NCBI GenBank assembly: GCA_007844125.1
Contig: CM017556.1
Span: forward strand, 22,596,011 to 22,660,010
Origin: Sinonovacula constricta
Lineage: Eukaryota; Mollusca; Bivalvia; Cardiida; Solecurtidae
Length of the DNA: 64,000 nt
Reading direction: 5' to 3'
The notes beneath the pieces are model-generated. The model did not search any database, was not told the DNA's origin, and saw nothing but the letters and a program-made list of their open reading frames with translations. The position numbers were made by a program, and so were the translations under genes. This document shows, in pieces, positions 1 to 13,571 of this stretch. Positions within the stretch are counted from its first letter, which is position 1; the number at the start of each line of letters is the position of its first letter.

Positions 1-623
1 GGACTAGCATTCACTAAAATGTACTTTTTGAATCTGATTGCGTTGGAATTCGTTCTCGTTTGCGGTCATTCACATGATAAGCTTTCATGAAAACGGACTG
101 GTCATAGTTTTGTGTAGGTCTATGGCACATAGAATCACGAGCCCCACATGTAATTTAATTATTGCGTCACTACCGAGCCAATCAGTGCAATATTTATGGC
201 TGTACACACATGACTTATATTACCGCATGCGCAGTTCGGAGATATTCTAGGTTGTTAAGCTAAAAGAAGGCAGGAATGGATCAAGTGGGCGTGTGTTTGG
301 AAGGTGTATCCCCCGCAACCAACCAGGTGATAGAGTAGAGTTGTGAAAACACATACATGTAAACTTAAAAACTTACCTTTTAAAAAAGTATTTACTGCGA
401 TGAAGTGGAATGGATCTTGATTCATACCCCTCTCCCACCACTCAACATTGTCTGGATCCGCCCGTGAAAGAAGACTTAAGATATTTGAAAAGCTTTTTGT
501 CGCTTCTGATTCTCCAAATATCAAGAAATCCCTCATTTGCAGGGAGGCATGTTCATCTCTTGTTTTGTGAGGTTTTATTTAATTCTATAACGGTTAAGGG
601 GAGTTTTGCTTAAAGCTAACTGT
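1..623. other. Unannotated AT-rich sequence
   Basis: Short open frames on both strands look like chance. I see no recognisable gene, repeat or RNA here. Confidence 0.6.
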
Positions 624-633
624 CATTTATATG

Positions 634-887
634 GAACGTCGATTTGCGGTTTGGGAGGTTGCGAATCGGGATTGAAACCCCGGCCGGGTCAAACCAAAGA
701 CTTGTAGTAGTGGCTTCCCTCCTAACGCTCAGGGCTAAAGGAACAGCATTACGCATGGCTCGTCAGTGTCAGTATAATGGACCGGCCGGGTTCAGTCCCT
801 GGGCATCTCATAATTGCCCCTGTGCTATAATGATAGAAATGTCGCTGAACAGTATCGACAAAAATGCCGGCAAGTTCCGTCCCATCC
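634..887 (+). mobile_element. tRNA-derived SINE (type I), 5'-truncated
   Basis: A Pol III-transcribed, LINE-mobilised short element. A degraded tRNA-like head ends in a B-box-like stretch (GGATTGAAACCCC) near 672-684, followed by the body motif CCTCCTAACGCTC and a central block with GTCAGTGTCAGTATAATGG. The same body lies on the minus strand at 38937-39218. A perfect 10-bp target-site duplication CATTTATATG flanks it (624-633 and 888-897). The A box is not recognisable, so the 5' end is truncated or mutated. Element type is clear; the published family name is not assigned. Confidence 0.9.
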
Positions 888-1207
888 CATTTATATGTAA
901 TTCTAAGCATATGAATGACTCTATGGACAAAGACTAACATGACAGTACATTTCAAATATATGATTCAAACTTTGTTGCTAAGTTGTTCGACTTAAATTTG
1001 TACAAGATGTTCGTCTTTTATTATCGAAAACATCATTGGAAATACGGTTTAAGTTTGTATTTAAAAACATAACCTTTAGAAATCGGAGACATCCTACATA
1101 CATCTACTGAATTTCTTTTCTTGAAAATAGTTTTGTTACATTTTGAAAAACCGCGAAGCAAAACGATAAATCCAAAATTATCTTATGTTATGTAATTCCT
1201 CGACCAA

Positions 1208-1699
1208 ATGTTGTTATTAACATGGAAATCAAAACAACATCCTTCACAAAGATACAAAATAATCCTAACAATGTCAAGCTCTCGATCTCTTCCTCAGAAG
1301 TTTTATTTCTTTCCCCCCAAAAGAAATCCTTCTTGTTTCCCCCTTATTTTGTCTGGTATACTTTTAGATGAGATTCATTGGCTCAGTATGCGGTGGATTT
1401 GTGTAGGATTATTGGCGGGGATTAGGAAAATGAGTTTGTTTAATGAAGCAAACACTCTCATCAACCGCTCGTTGGGAGGCTGCGGAAGACGCAAATTATT
1501 AAAGACCAGAAACCAAACTTTTAACCAGGTATGGTGCGACGTCTGTGTCATTAATCGGGAAGCAGTTACTTGTGAACGTAAGCGAAAGTATAAAAAAAGG
1601 TGTGGTGTAGTGACTGGAACAAACATTGACACGAGAGACCGAAAACTAAATACCAGGTTTGGAGTAGAGGTAGAAAAACAAGTTTCTAGAGACGGTTAA
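1208..1699 (+). other. Open reading frame of 163 codons, function unknown
   Basis: This is one of the longer ATG-started frames outside recognised repeats. The predicted protein has a basic C-terminal half (CERKRKYKKRC) and no domain I recognise. There is no clear splice or promoter context. In AT-rich DNA of this size, one such frame by chance is not surprising, so it is listed only as a candidate. Confidence 0.12.
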
Positions 1700-1969
1700 A
1701 CACAATCATAACCAAAAATAATGTATCATCCGGGTCATAGATCGATTGTGAATCTTTTCTTTAATTTTGTTGATTTTACCTTAATAATACAATATAATTT
1801 ATTTGTTATTTTGTCAAATTTACTTACATAAGGAAATATTACTAAATCCTTTGAGCATTGTAACAGATACACAAATTTGGAAAATACACAAAACAAAGGT
1901 ATTCACATGAAAGCCAAATGTAAAACTAAAAACAAATATGTGATGAGTTATTAAAGTAATAAGCAAACC
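1700..1969. other. Unannotated AT-rich sequence
   Basis: No gene or repeat recognised. Confidence 0.5.
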
Positions 1970-1974
1970 CAACA

Positions 1975-2090
1975 GTTGGAACGGCCAGTCGGCAAAAGGG
2001 ACAGACTGGGAATCCTAAACAGTTTTACAGAGCTCTAACCTCACACTTCCTGAGGGGTTTGTCAAATGCAAGCAATGAAAAGAAAACCGG
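1975..2090 (+). repeat. Dispersed repeat family F, copy 1
   Basis: Contains TTGGAACGGC, a GGGAC/AAAC stretch and CTCACACTTCCTGAGG. The same order of motifs occurs at about 36450-36570 (TTGGAACGGC, then CTCGCACTTCCTGAAG). The sequence to about 2330 is locally GC-richer and may belong to the same element, but no second copy of that part is in the window. Confidence 0.55.
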
Positions 2091-2375
2091 GTATCTAAGG
2101 CCCCAAAACTGGCATATACTTATCCGCCCGAGCACTAGTTAAAGCCACTCCGGCCCCCTGCTGCTAGCCAGACCCCATCTGGTTTGGGTACAACATCCGC
2201 ATTCGCTCTCACGCCCACCTTTATCGGCACTCTTCGGCGATGATGCAGACGGCATTAGCCGAGGTGTTAAGATTGTCTTTCACCTTGTATCCCAATCAGG
2301 GTGCTCAGTAGATTTTCACTGTCCTTAATGTTAACTTTTCAGGTCATGACAAAATGCTTAAAAATGCGTAGAAGA

Positions 2376-4635
<2,260 letters not shown>

Positions 4636-4639
4636 ATAG

Positions 4640-4917
4640 AAAATACAGAAATGGTTCTTGTACACTGCACATCCCCTCATTGGGATCCATCTTCCTATGA
4701 CGTTTCATGTTGATAACTTTTTCAGTTTTTGTGTTATGTTACGGGTAAAATTTAAGCAGTAAGAATTTCCAAGGGTATTACTTGTAAATCCTACATTATG
4801 AAAAACAGAGTGATGATTCTTCTACGATGCACTTCTCATTAAGATCTATCTGCCTATGAAGTTTCATGTTGACACCTCTTACATTTTAAGTGCCATGCGC
4901 CAGACAAAATTAAGGAC

Positions 4918-4948
<31 letters not shown>

Positions 4949-5020
4949 GGACGGACGAATGAGCGGTGCGGGACGGGCGGACAAAGAGGCGACATTATGC
5001 TCACCCTTCTGAGAGCATAA
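4640..5020 (+). mobile_element. pearl-like (Helentron-type) non-autonomous element, 3' portion
   Basis: Two tandem core monomers share TATGA[C/A]GTTTCATGTTGA at 4702 and 4861, a period of 159 bp. They are followed by a GGAC/GAAC tetranucleotide microsatellite (about 4917-4981) and a terminal hairpin, TTATGCTC (4995-5002) with GAGCATAA (5013-5020). Core repeats of about 160 bp, then a tetranucleotide array, then a 3' hairpin is the known layout of bivalve pearl/CvE elements. No Rep/helicase coding is present. The 5' limit is not defined. Confidence 0.7.
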
Positions 5021-5311
5021 ATGTTTTTAACATTTCAAATGTAATCATGTAAGTTTTGTACAAAGCGAGTTTTTATTCCATTCGCAAGTAAGAAAAATCT
5101 GCACGTATGCTTCTAAAATGTAAATATAAAGTCAGAAAACAAAAAGAGAATGTGCATTTACAAACAGCAATTAAAGAAGTAAACAGCATTGCAAATAAAT
5201 GTGAGTGTATATTTTGCATTTGAAATACGAAAAACACGAGGAAATGGAATAGGTAATTATTTCTGTAAACATTTGCATCATGTGTTTATTTTTATTTATT
5301 TTTTATTTCTC
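5021..5311. other. Unannotated AT-rich sequence
   Basis: Nothing recognised. Confidence 0.5.
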
Positions 5312-5342
<31 letters not shown>

Positions 5343-5343
5343 A
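5312..5343 (+). repeat. (GTT)n microsatellite
   Basis: About ten uninterrupted GTT triplets. Confidence 0.95.
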
Positions 5344-5830
5344 TTTGCTGGATTCACCTGTTTATTAGTGTCTTATATGTTTTGTTTTGAATCGTTTCTC
5401 TAAGCAAACCATTTTATTGTAAAGGTGACAAATTATTGTAGAATCAGTTTTTATGGTTGAATGTCTGCTAGATTAAACTTAACTGTACTCATGAACCGTT
5501 TTAAGTTTCTTTGACTTTTCTTCCCAGTTGTGTATTACATCGTGGAACACTGTTTATGCACGCAGTATAAGAACAGAAATATCTCTTTGATATTCGAAAA
5601 CTTGAATCATTTTTATAATAGCTGGGATGTGACTATATATACTATGAAACGCAATTTCTCAGCTTTCATACACTGTAGTAAATGATAAACTGCACGAAGA
5701 TTTAATACAAAGCATTGCTTAATACTTTATTTATATTAAGATCCAAGAGCAAGCTTACCTTATTTCAGGTTTTCGACATTGAGTCAGTGGAACCATTTGT
5801 ACAGAAAAAATAATATATTTATTCCCGCCT
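5344..5830. other. Unannotated AT-rich sequence
   Basis: No gene or repeat recognised. Confidence 0.5.
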
Positions 5831-5966
5831 TGTTGTTGATGCTGTGTCGTCATCGTCGTCGCCGTCGCTGTTGTTGTTGTTGTTGTTGTTGTTGTTTTCG
5901 TTGTTGTTTATGCTGTTTATGTTGTTACCGTTTGTAGGTGTTGTTGTTGTTTGGTGGTGGTGGTGC
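5831..5966 (+). repeat. Imperfect (GTT)n / (GTC)n / (GGT)n triplet region
   Basis: Degenerate trinucleotide array: GTT runs interrupted by GTCGTC and GGTGGT blocks. Confidence 0.85.
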
Positions 5967-6540
5967 TTTTGTTGTTGGTGGTGATGATGTTGATTCTACA
6001 AAGGCAGAAAAAAAATAGATTATTCGGAGTTTCCACCTTTCTTTTACATGTACGTGTTAAGTTAAGCATTCTGTATTCGTAAGCAGGTGCAGCAGTTGAC
6101 AATTATTGAAAATGCAATAAACTTTATTGAAAGATAGCTGTAGCAAAAATAATTATATTAAATATTAATAAAAAGTGTCATGTAGCGATGTCCAAGCTAT
6201 GCTCCATGTAGCTTTATATTATAAAACAAATACAAAATATGGCGTTTTCTTTAAATTAAATTGATAAAAGCTGCGCGTGAAAAGCTATTTGTAAGCTGAG
6301 ATAAAACATGCAAATCGAAATTCTTCGAGTAGGTCCCTTTTGCCATTTTATCTTCAAAGAGAAGCTTCAATTGACAAACTATTCCTTTGTCACCTGGGAG
6401 ACACGACAACTCTCACCCGGTTATCCCGGATGAACTAAGACTGTGCAGGTGGCACGGAAGAAATTTGCGGGAAATACACGTCCATCTTGCCTTTTATAGG
6501 TAACATAAGGCCTGTAGAAATCCTTCAACACGGTAATATA
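5967..6540. other. Unannotated sequence
   Basis: No gene recognised; the small open frames show no family features. Confidence 0.5.
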
Positions 6541-6544
6541 CTTT

Positions 6545-6690
6545 AAATTTCGTGGCCAAGCGGGTAGCGTCGCCGACTTTTGACTCTTTAGCCCTTCATT
6601 GCATGGGCTCAAGTCCCGGTACATTGATGTGAGGAGGTTTTCCAGCTTAACTGTGGTGCGCCATTGGTTCTACACAAACATACCTGATAT
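6545..6690 (+). mobile_element. tRNA-derived SINE (type II)
   Basis: The head has an A-box-like GTGGCCAAGCGGGTAGC and a B-box-like GGGCTCAAGTCCC. The body has GTGAGGAGGTTTTCCAGCTT and CATTGGTTCTACAC, matching the minus-strand copy at 15426-15590 (CTCCAGCTGG, GGTGGTTCTACCC). The 3' end fades near 6690 and no clear target-site duplication was found. Confidence 0.75.
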
Positions 6691-7189
6691 ATATTATTAT
6701 TAGACAATATTCTAAGCACGACAGATCCTTCGTTTATATCGACATGTTCATAAACCAAATGCTTAAAGTTTCTAACACCTCCTTTAATCTATGTAGCAAA
6801 ACGTGAAAGGATTTAACAAATACCTAATGAGAAAGGAGGGCCCGGGTTTCACTTGAAAAATTAGCATAATCAACCGAAGGCACATCTTTCATCTGAACAA
6901 GATGATGAAAAACTTGGTTTTATTGCCATACATTACCTGCATGACTTGGGGATATTTGAAAATGAGCATTTAACCTTGCGTCAATAGGATGAGTGTTTAG
7001 ACTGAAAACCGTATGCAAATGAACACCCAGGACCTCTACACTCCCGTACACGCATAGATAAATTTGACGGTAATGAAGTAAATGCATCATCGTCATTAAC
7101 AACAGCAGCACAAAAACACCAATAACAACAATAACTGCATCTCCAACAAAATATATATGCCAATCAAAAACGTCATCAACAACATCGCT

Positions 7190-7190
<1 letters not shown>
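6691..7190. other. Unannotated sequence
   Basis: No gene or known repeat seen. Confidence 0.5.
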
Positions 7191-7227
<37 letters not shown>

Positions 7228-7228
7228 T
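7191..7228 (+). repeat. (ATC)n microsatellite
   Basis: About 12 perfect CAT/ATC triplets. Confidence 0.95.
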
Positions 7229-8445
7229 TTATCAACAATCAAGATCTCCTTCTAATTCTTCTGCTCCTCTTCCCCCGCCCCCTCGTCGTCATCAGCTAAT
7301 GAGAAGCCACAATAAATATATAGTTTGCACAAAAGTATAAAGACATTTATTCCCAAGAGAAATTTTATTTAGCGCAATAAGGCCCCACAACTGGTAAAGA
7401 AATATAACTCCCTTCCCTTGTTTGCCTTTGACTGTTTTTAATCTACGGCATTCTCATTTTTCAGGCAGGTGACCTGCTAGGCGACTCCGTTCGGTAACTC
7501 GACCATAAAACATCGTATAACTGGCACGGCTACAACAGTCTCGAACTTCAAAAACGTTATCAAAATTGTCTATATCAATATAAAACAAGGTCTACTTGGT
7601 TTAATGAAATTTCGCGATTGTTTATAAACCAAGAAGCTTATCTAACTCCGAGGATAAGGCGCTTGTTACTAGGGCCCTTTGAAGCTGCCATTGAAACACG
7701 TGCAAGCGAAAATGAAATTTATTGCACGAGATTAGCGCAAACTAAGATCAAACGAAAGAATGCATAAAACACTTGCTGCTGAATCGAGTTGCGGCTTAAA
7801 GCTGAAGACGGTGAACAGATCTTGCTTTAAATTTAACGATGTTTGGATGTCAAAAATCTTTTCAATTTGAGGTCTGGTTTCCAGTTTTTCACACACGCCT
7901 AATGTTAAACAAATATGCTGTCATCGCAAGGCACTTGATAGAAACAGCCACTACAAAGATGGTGAACAAAAAAAACATTTCACAGTAGACGCTGGCAATA
8001 TTTTGCGGGGTGGCAAAACAACTATAGAACATAGCAAGAATATAGCATTGCACTTTTAGAAGTAATAACAACTGTTAGTGTTGAGTCTAGAAATAAAGTG
8101 ATGGATTGTACTTGAAAAGAAAAGATATTCGTGGAAAAAAAGAGGAAAACAGTCTTGACAGCCGACAAAATGAAGAAGCAGACGATATCACCTTAATAAT
8201 ATACAAAACGACAGGTAATTACTAGTGTATTGATATAGGTGTTCAATTTTTCACTTAATGCGTGTCCTTAATGGTCAAACCGTTGTATAAAGATTACATG
8301 TATAACGTAACTGTTATAAATGTATTTCTGTGTGTATTTAACTCACGTTTATTATAATACATGCCATATTTTACCATTAAACTGCAACAAAAAGTCGGAC
8401 CCCATTTGAAAAATACGTTCGTAGTTGAGATTTTGGTCAACCTCA
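7229..8445. other. Unannotated sequence
   Basis: 1.2 kb without a recognisable gene or repeat. Confidence 0.5.
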
Positions 8446-8447
8446 AA

Positions 8448-8735
8448 TCTTGGTGCCTCAGTTGTATAGCTGGTATCAGACAGGTTGTCAATATCAAATA
8501 CATGTAACAATATCTAACCACTGCTTTGGAGAACTTGGGCATACTTTTTATGTATAACCAATACTTTAGTCTTAATACGATTTTGAACACTAAATGAATT
8601 GTTAGACAGAAGAAATCGTGAAAAAATCACTCTGAATGTGTATTCTTTCAAACTGTAAACAAAACTCGATAGCGGTCTCTGCTAAAAATAACGGATGACT
8701 ATATAATGTTATCTCAAAACTAAGTGGTCACGTGA
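8448..8735 (+). mobile_element. Family A TIR element, 3'-incomplete copy
   Basis: Begins AGCTGGTATCAGACAG and shows CCACTGCTTTGG, TTTTGAACACTAA, TGAATTGTTAGAC and AAGTGGTCACGTGATTTT in the same order as the complete copy at 58897-59381. It breaks off where a SINE-like sequence begins, and the right terminal repeat is missing. Confidence 0.8.
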
Positions 8736-8749
8736 TTTTGGGTGCACCC

Positions 8750-8865
8750 GTGGCAAAGCACTTAGGGTCGCCGATTCTTAACTACTCAGCCCCACACCGC
8801 GTGACCTGCTGAGTGCTACTAGTCATACCCAGGCTTATGTTTGAGGTCTTTCTCCACTAATAATT
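8750..8865 (+). mobile_element. Degraded type II SINE
   Basis: Head-like CCCGTGGCAAAGCACTTAGG and GTCGCCGATTCTTAACTAC, then ACACCGCGTG, then CCCAGGCTTATG and GAGGTCTTTCTCCACTA. The last part matches the GGGGTCTTCCTCCACC end of the 15.4-kb copy. It abuts the truncated family A copy. Confidence 0.6.
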
Positions 8866-9490
8866 AGACTAACGTCGCTTATATGAACACACGTGTCAAT
8901 GCGATGTAACAATCTAGCCAAAAAAGTCCAACAACAAAATGACTCTGTGCATCCAATAACAATATAACTGAGTGGTGTTATGTGTGGGACGTTAATCCAA
9001 CGTGGAAAGAAATATACCACTTCGATCCCCATCGCTTCATAGACGTGTAATGACATATTATTATGAACAGCCAGGACTAATGCTGGCTTGTGTTATTTAA
9101 CAGCTGTACAAATACATCAAACAGAAAGGAAATTATTACAAAATGCTTAATTATGAAAACCTTTGAGTCTATTACTACATTTTCTTTGACTTTAAGTCTG
9201 AAAAGGGAAGTCACTCTAACAATTTAAATGTCATTGTATTACCGCCCTTGTGGGTTTTGCTATTCATTTACTGTTTAAATTTATGTTTTTTTCAACTTAT
9301 ATAGCGTCCTGCTTAAAATGGTTTTAAGCAAGAGCAAACATATTTTTTTTACCGAAAATGTTATCCAAAATCAATGAAAAATATATCAATACCCCTTACA
9401 TACAACACTTTTTTACAATTTCAAACAAATGCAACATACAGTGCTACAACATTTCATTACTTACACTGCTGGGTGCCGATCTGTAACTTC
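8866..9490. other. Unannotated sequence
   Basis: No gene or repeat recognised. Confidence 0.5.
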
Positions 9491-9494
9491 TTTG

Positions 9495-10217
9495 GCGGCT
9501 TACTACTCACCAGTTTGCAAAGGTCTTAATGAGGGAAGATCTTCCAGCTTACGACTCAACGGGTTGCTAAGGACTTAACGAGAAAACATCTTCTAGCTGA
9601 CTGATCTACCGAGGATTTTCTTAAAAGGATTTAATGAGGGAAGATCTTCAAGCTTACTGATCACCGGGTTGCAAAGGATTTAATGAGGGAAGATCTTCCA
9701 GCTTACTGATCACCGGGTTACAAAGGATTTAATGAGGGAAGATCTTTCAGCTTACTGATCACCGGGTTGCAAAGGATTTAATGAGGGAAGATCTTCCAGC
9801 TTACTACTTACCGGTTTGCAAAGGACTTAATGAGGGAAGATCTTCCAGCTTACTACTTACCGGTTTGCAAAGGACTTAATGAGGGAAGATTTTCCAGCTT
9901 ACTGCTCACCGGCTGCAAAGGATTTAAAGAGGGAAGATCTTTCGGCTTACTACTCACCGGTTGCAAAGGATTTAAAGAGGGAAGATCTTTCGGCTTACTA
10001 CTCACCGGTTGCAAAGGATTTAAAGAGGGAAGATCTTTCGGCTTACTACTCACCGATTGCAAAGAATTTAAAGAGGGAAGATCTTTCGGCTTACTACTCA
10101 CCGGGTTGCAAAGGACTTAATGAGGGAAGATCTTTCGGCTTACTACTCACCGGGTTGCAAAGGACTTAATGAGGGAAGATATTCCAGCTAACTACTCACC
10201 GGATTGCAAAGGATTTA
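9495..10217 (+). repeat. 48/49-bp minisatellite, left block (about 15 units)
   Basis: Tandem units built on GGATTTAATGAGGGAAGATC, then TTCCAGCTTACTACTCACC, then GGGTTGCAAA. Most units are 49 bp. A central group (about 9910-10100) is 48 bp because GGGTTG is shortened, which makes that block open in frame on both strands. Units at the left edge are more diverged. The array continues at 12188 on the other side of the LINE; it was one array before the insertion. Confidence 0.96.
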
Positions 10218-12187
10218 GTTTAAACATATTTTATTCTCACAATTGTATAAAACATTGTACATACACATTCACGAATATATAAAGTGAAAAGGATTTGAAC
10301 GAAAGCTTAGCTTATGATGTTCATCTCCTGGATCATTATAAAAACATACAAGATAAAGAACACGTTTATACATAGTAAACATTGATACTGGACATCTTAG
10401 ATGAAATATCATGGGGATTTCTAAAAACTAGATTAAGTGATATAGTGATAATCTATTATGAGTAGAAAAGATAGTGGTAATGTATAAGTATTATTGAAAT
10501 TAGTGAGAAACAAATATTGACTTGTGATAAATAGAGGTCTACCGTGTTTACCGCATATCATGCTTGTCAAACCTTTTAGTTTCTATAATATACGTATGGA
10601 CACAATTAAATATTGTACAATTTTGTGTATATGTCAGAGACGGGTTACCAAATAATAGCACATTAGCGTCAACGTTAAACCCATCTAATGAGCTTAACAT
10701 ATTTTCACGTTGTAGTGCGTATAAGCGACATTCTAGAAGAAAGTGTTTGTTGGACTCGACAGCTCCGCATCTACACTTCGGACTAGACTCAACCCCTTTG
10801 GAAGAAAGGTGTTGCTTTAATGAGCTGCAATTGGTACGAAGTCGTGTATGAAGAATTTGGGCACGCCTGGTACCAAAGTTATAGAAAACCGGAACCTTCA
10901 TTACGTCAAAATTTAGTAAAGATTTAAATAAGCTTAGAGTTGGTGTATTTCGTAAGTGATGCGGCAACATATTCCATTCACGAATAACTGAAGGAAGGAA
11001 ATAAAATATAATATGACGATGTTCTGGCAAAGATTCCAGGGATGTTGTCGGCGTTTCGTAATTGATAACGTTGGTTTACTGGAGTCGTAGGAATCAATGA
11101 AGTTAAATAACTAGGAGTTAGGCCATTAACCATCTTATAGAACAGTTTTAAACAATGCTTTCTTCGCCTAGCAGAAAGAGTTTCCCACCCAACCTCTTTC
11201 AAGAGTGTATTTATCCCTACTAGTTTTGTTGCCCCAGTAACAATACGGGCACATTCAATATTATTTTTTTCTAGCGCATCAGCTTCGTAATCCGCACAGT
11301 TATACCAAATGACGTTAGCGTATTCTAGAATAGGTCGGATGTAAGATACGTAAATTGTTTCGAGGGCTTTGCGGTCTAGGGAGAATTTGTGTTTACGAAG
11401 AATATTTACACGCTGCCATGCTTTGGTTTTGACGTAATTAATATGATGGCTCCAAGAACAGTTATTTGACAATAAGACACCAAGATGTTTATGCTCAGTG
11501 ACTTCGGGAATCAATTGACCATACATTAAAAGGCGGGGGTGATTGTTAGTCTTCTTGCGAGATATAATTAAAGATTCTGATTTGGATCGGTTGAAGTTTA
11601 CCAGCCATTTTTGTGCCCACTTGCCTATTTTATTTATATCAGATTGTAAGTGATTTGCTGATGTTTCTGCATTGTCAGAAACTGTATAGAGACTAGTGTC
11701 GTCTGCGAAGAGATTTATATTGGATTCAATGCCGTCAACAACATCATTTATAAATATAAGAAAAAGCATTGGTCCCAATATAGAACCCTGCGGGACTCCA
11801 GCCTTAATTGATGCCCAGTCAGAAACTGCGCCAGGAAGGACGACTCTCTGTCGCCTTAACGACAAGTAGTCTTCATACCAATCTAAAAGAGGGCCCCTAA
11901 TTCCCACAGCACTCAGTTTAGCGAGTAAGCCTTTATGCCAAACTTTATCAAAAGCCTTACTGATATCAAAAAAGATTGCTCTTACTTCTAGCCCATCGTC
12001 GAGTGCTTTGCAAAAGTTATTGTAGATTAAAGCAAGTTGATTAATAGTTGAGTCGCCGGGTATGAATCCAGATTGAAAAGGTGTAAAGAAATTAATACTA
12101 CGGAGGTGGTTAAACGTGTGTTTGTAAACAAGACGTTCGAAAACCTTTTCCATTGTGTTAAGTAAAGATATCGGTCTATAATTATTT
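10218..12187 (-). mobile_element. 5'-truncated non-LTR retrotransposon (LINE)
   Basis: About 1.97 kb inserted into the minisatellite. GGATTTA lies at both edges (10211-10217 and 12188-12194). Removing the insert restores a perfect minisatellite unit, so this is a genuine 7-bp target-site duplication. On the minus strand the element starts inside the reverse-transcriptase domain (no endonuclease, no ORF1) and runs through a ~330-bp 3' untranslated region with an AATAAA at 10230-10235, close to its end. The style (NNYRPISLL, FADDTSLY, C-terminal Cys/His motif) suggests the CR1/jockey side of LINEs; the exact clade is not assigned. Confidence 0.93.
10548..11030 (-). pseudogene. LINE ORF2 C-terminal part, after the frameshift
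   Basis: Continues the reverse-transcriptase protein in another frame. FLPSVIREWN (11-20) and LPHHLRNTPTLSLFKSLL (22-39) are the usual segment following the RT/thumb region. Then comes a Cys/His motif C86-x-C88-G-x6-H96-x4-C101, typical of the C-terminus of these LINE proteins and thought to bind nucleic acid. The first ~10 residues are out-of-frame noise. It stops at 10548, followed by the 3' untranslated region. Confidence 0.88.
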
Positions 12188-12225
12188 GGATTTAATGAGG
12201 GAAGATCTCCCGACTTACTACTCAC
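10978..12225 (-). pseudogene. LINE reverse transcriptase, N-terminally truncated, frameshifted near its end
   Basis: A 415-residue frame carrying most of a LINE reverse transcriptase, which would copy the element RNA at a nicked target. Residues 1-13 come from the minisatellite, which supplies the ATG. NNYRPISLL is at 14-22, FFDISKAFDKVWH at 85-97 (catalytic Asp87), GVPQGS at 143-148, FADDTSLY at 173-180 (catalytic Asp175/176) and KHLGV at 246-250. The last ~10-15 residues run out of frame; the continuation is in the overlapping frame at 10548-11030, so a frameshift lies around 10990-11030. The endonuclease domain expected upstream is absent. The catalytic residues are intact but the element is dead on arrival. 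Confidence 0.93.
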
Positions 12226-12460
12226 CGGGTTGCAAAGGACTTAATGAGGGAAGATCTTCTAGCTAACTACTCACCGGATTGCAAAGGACTTCATGAGGGA
12301 AGATCTCCCGACTTACTACTCACCGGGTTGCCAAGGACTTCATGAGGGAAGATCTCCCGACTTACTACTCACCGGGTTGCCAAGGACTTCATGAGGGAAG
12401 ATCTTCCGGCTTACTACTCACTGGGTTGCAAAGACTTTACGAGGGAACATCTTCTAGCTC
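12188..12460 (+). repeat. 48/49-bp minisatellite, right block (about 5-6 units)
   Basis: Same unit as 9495-10217. Several units here carry the variants GACTTCATGAGGG and GATCTCCCGACTTACTACTC not seen in the left block, so this edge has its own local amplification. The last unit (ACTTTACGAGGGAACATC) is diverged. Confidence 0.95.
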
Positions 12461-13570
12461 GAGACTTTTCCAACAAATTAGCTTGACGTCGAAATGATGG
12501 TCATAATTAATCGCTGGGATATAAAGTTATTAAAAAAAAAAGCAAAGTAATTACTAAATACAGAGTTACATTTATACTGCGCACGTGTGTGACACGTCAA
12601 ACATATATGCAAAAGTCATTTTCATTATTTCCAGTTCCTTAACTTCGAAACAATTGCAAATCATTATCTTTCATTGATATTACTTCTTGCACCATGTCCG
12701 TTATTACGATTCCGTCATACGTATTACAGGAAATAGATAAATAACAAGCGAATATGCAAATTAGGTATAATATCCCTTCGTGCAAGAGATGCAGCAGGAC
12801 TTAATGGATATTGTTTTACAAATGGTCTTACTTAAGTCGCCAGAATAGCGTTGATCCGGCCATATAAAGTTGATGCTTCGTTAAATCAACTTTGATCTCC
12901 GTTACATTAGCCAAGTTCTCCCACATTGTCACATTGTGCCCGTTTGACAAAGGCTCTAAACGAATGTCAGAGTAAATACAGGGTAATATATGTACATACA
13001 TTAGCATAGAAACTTGACATTACTGAATAGCCGTCAGAGTTTCAAAGGGCAGAGACTTCGTTTGATGTAACATTTCAACGTATGAAGGGTCTGAAACTAG
13101 AGCAAGTCTAAGACACAAGAGTATCCATATATAGGCTGAAATCAATGTTAGCTGCTTTGAAACTGGAGGTTGTGGACAAGAATCACAGTAGGGACAACTT
13201 TAGATGTTTTGTTTTCTTTTCCTTTTTATTGTAATTTCAGTATATTCTTGTCATTTATTAAAGTTGGATATGTATTTTAGTTCGTGTTTGAAATAACATT
13301 TTTAATTCAACAATTTATTGCAAGTATGGTAATATGTATGTTTAAGGTCTTACTAAATCGACAAAGCCACCGTGGTAACAGGATTATTGGCAAGTTGTAA
13401 TGCAATACTTAATACTCGTTTTATTGTAAACAAAATCGATTGGTAGACTTTGTTTAAATTTTCCATACAAGTGGGTATTTTCAGGGAGCACAGTGCCAAA
13501 TATTGTTCATTTTTAGTTATCCGCAACGCTCGTTAGAGTTACCCATCCTTATTCATATGTTCTGTTAGGG
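12461..13570. other. Unannotated sequence
   Basis: 1.1 kb without a recognisable gene or repeat. Confidence 0.5.
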
Positions 13571-13571
13571 C

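Noticed and set aside
9495..12460. CRISPR-like regular repeats
   Set aside because: Units are directly tandem with no unique spacers, there are no cas genes, and the context is eukaryotic.
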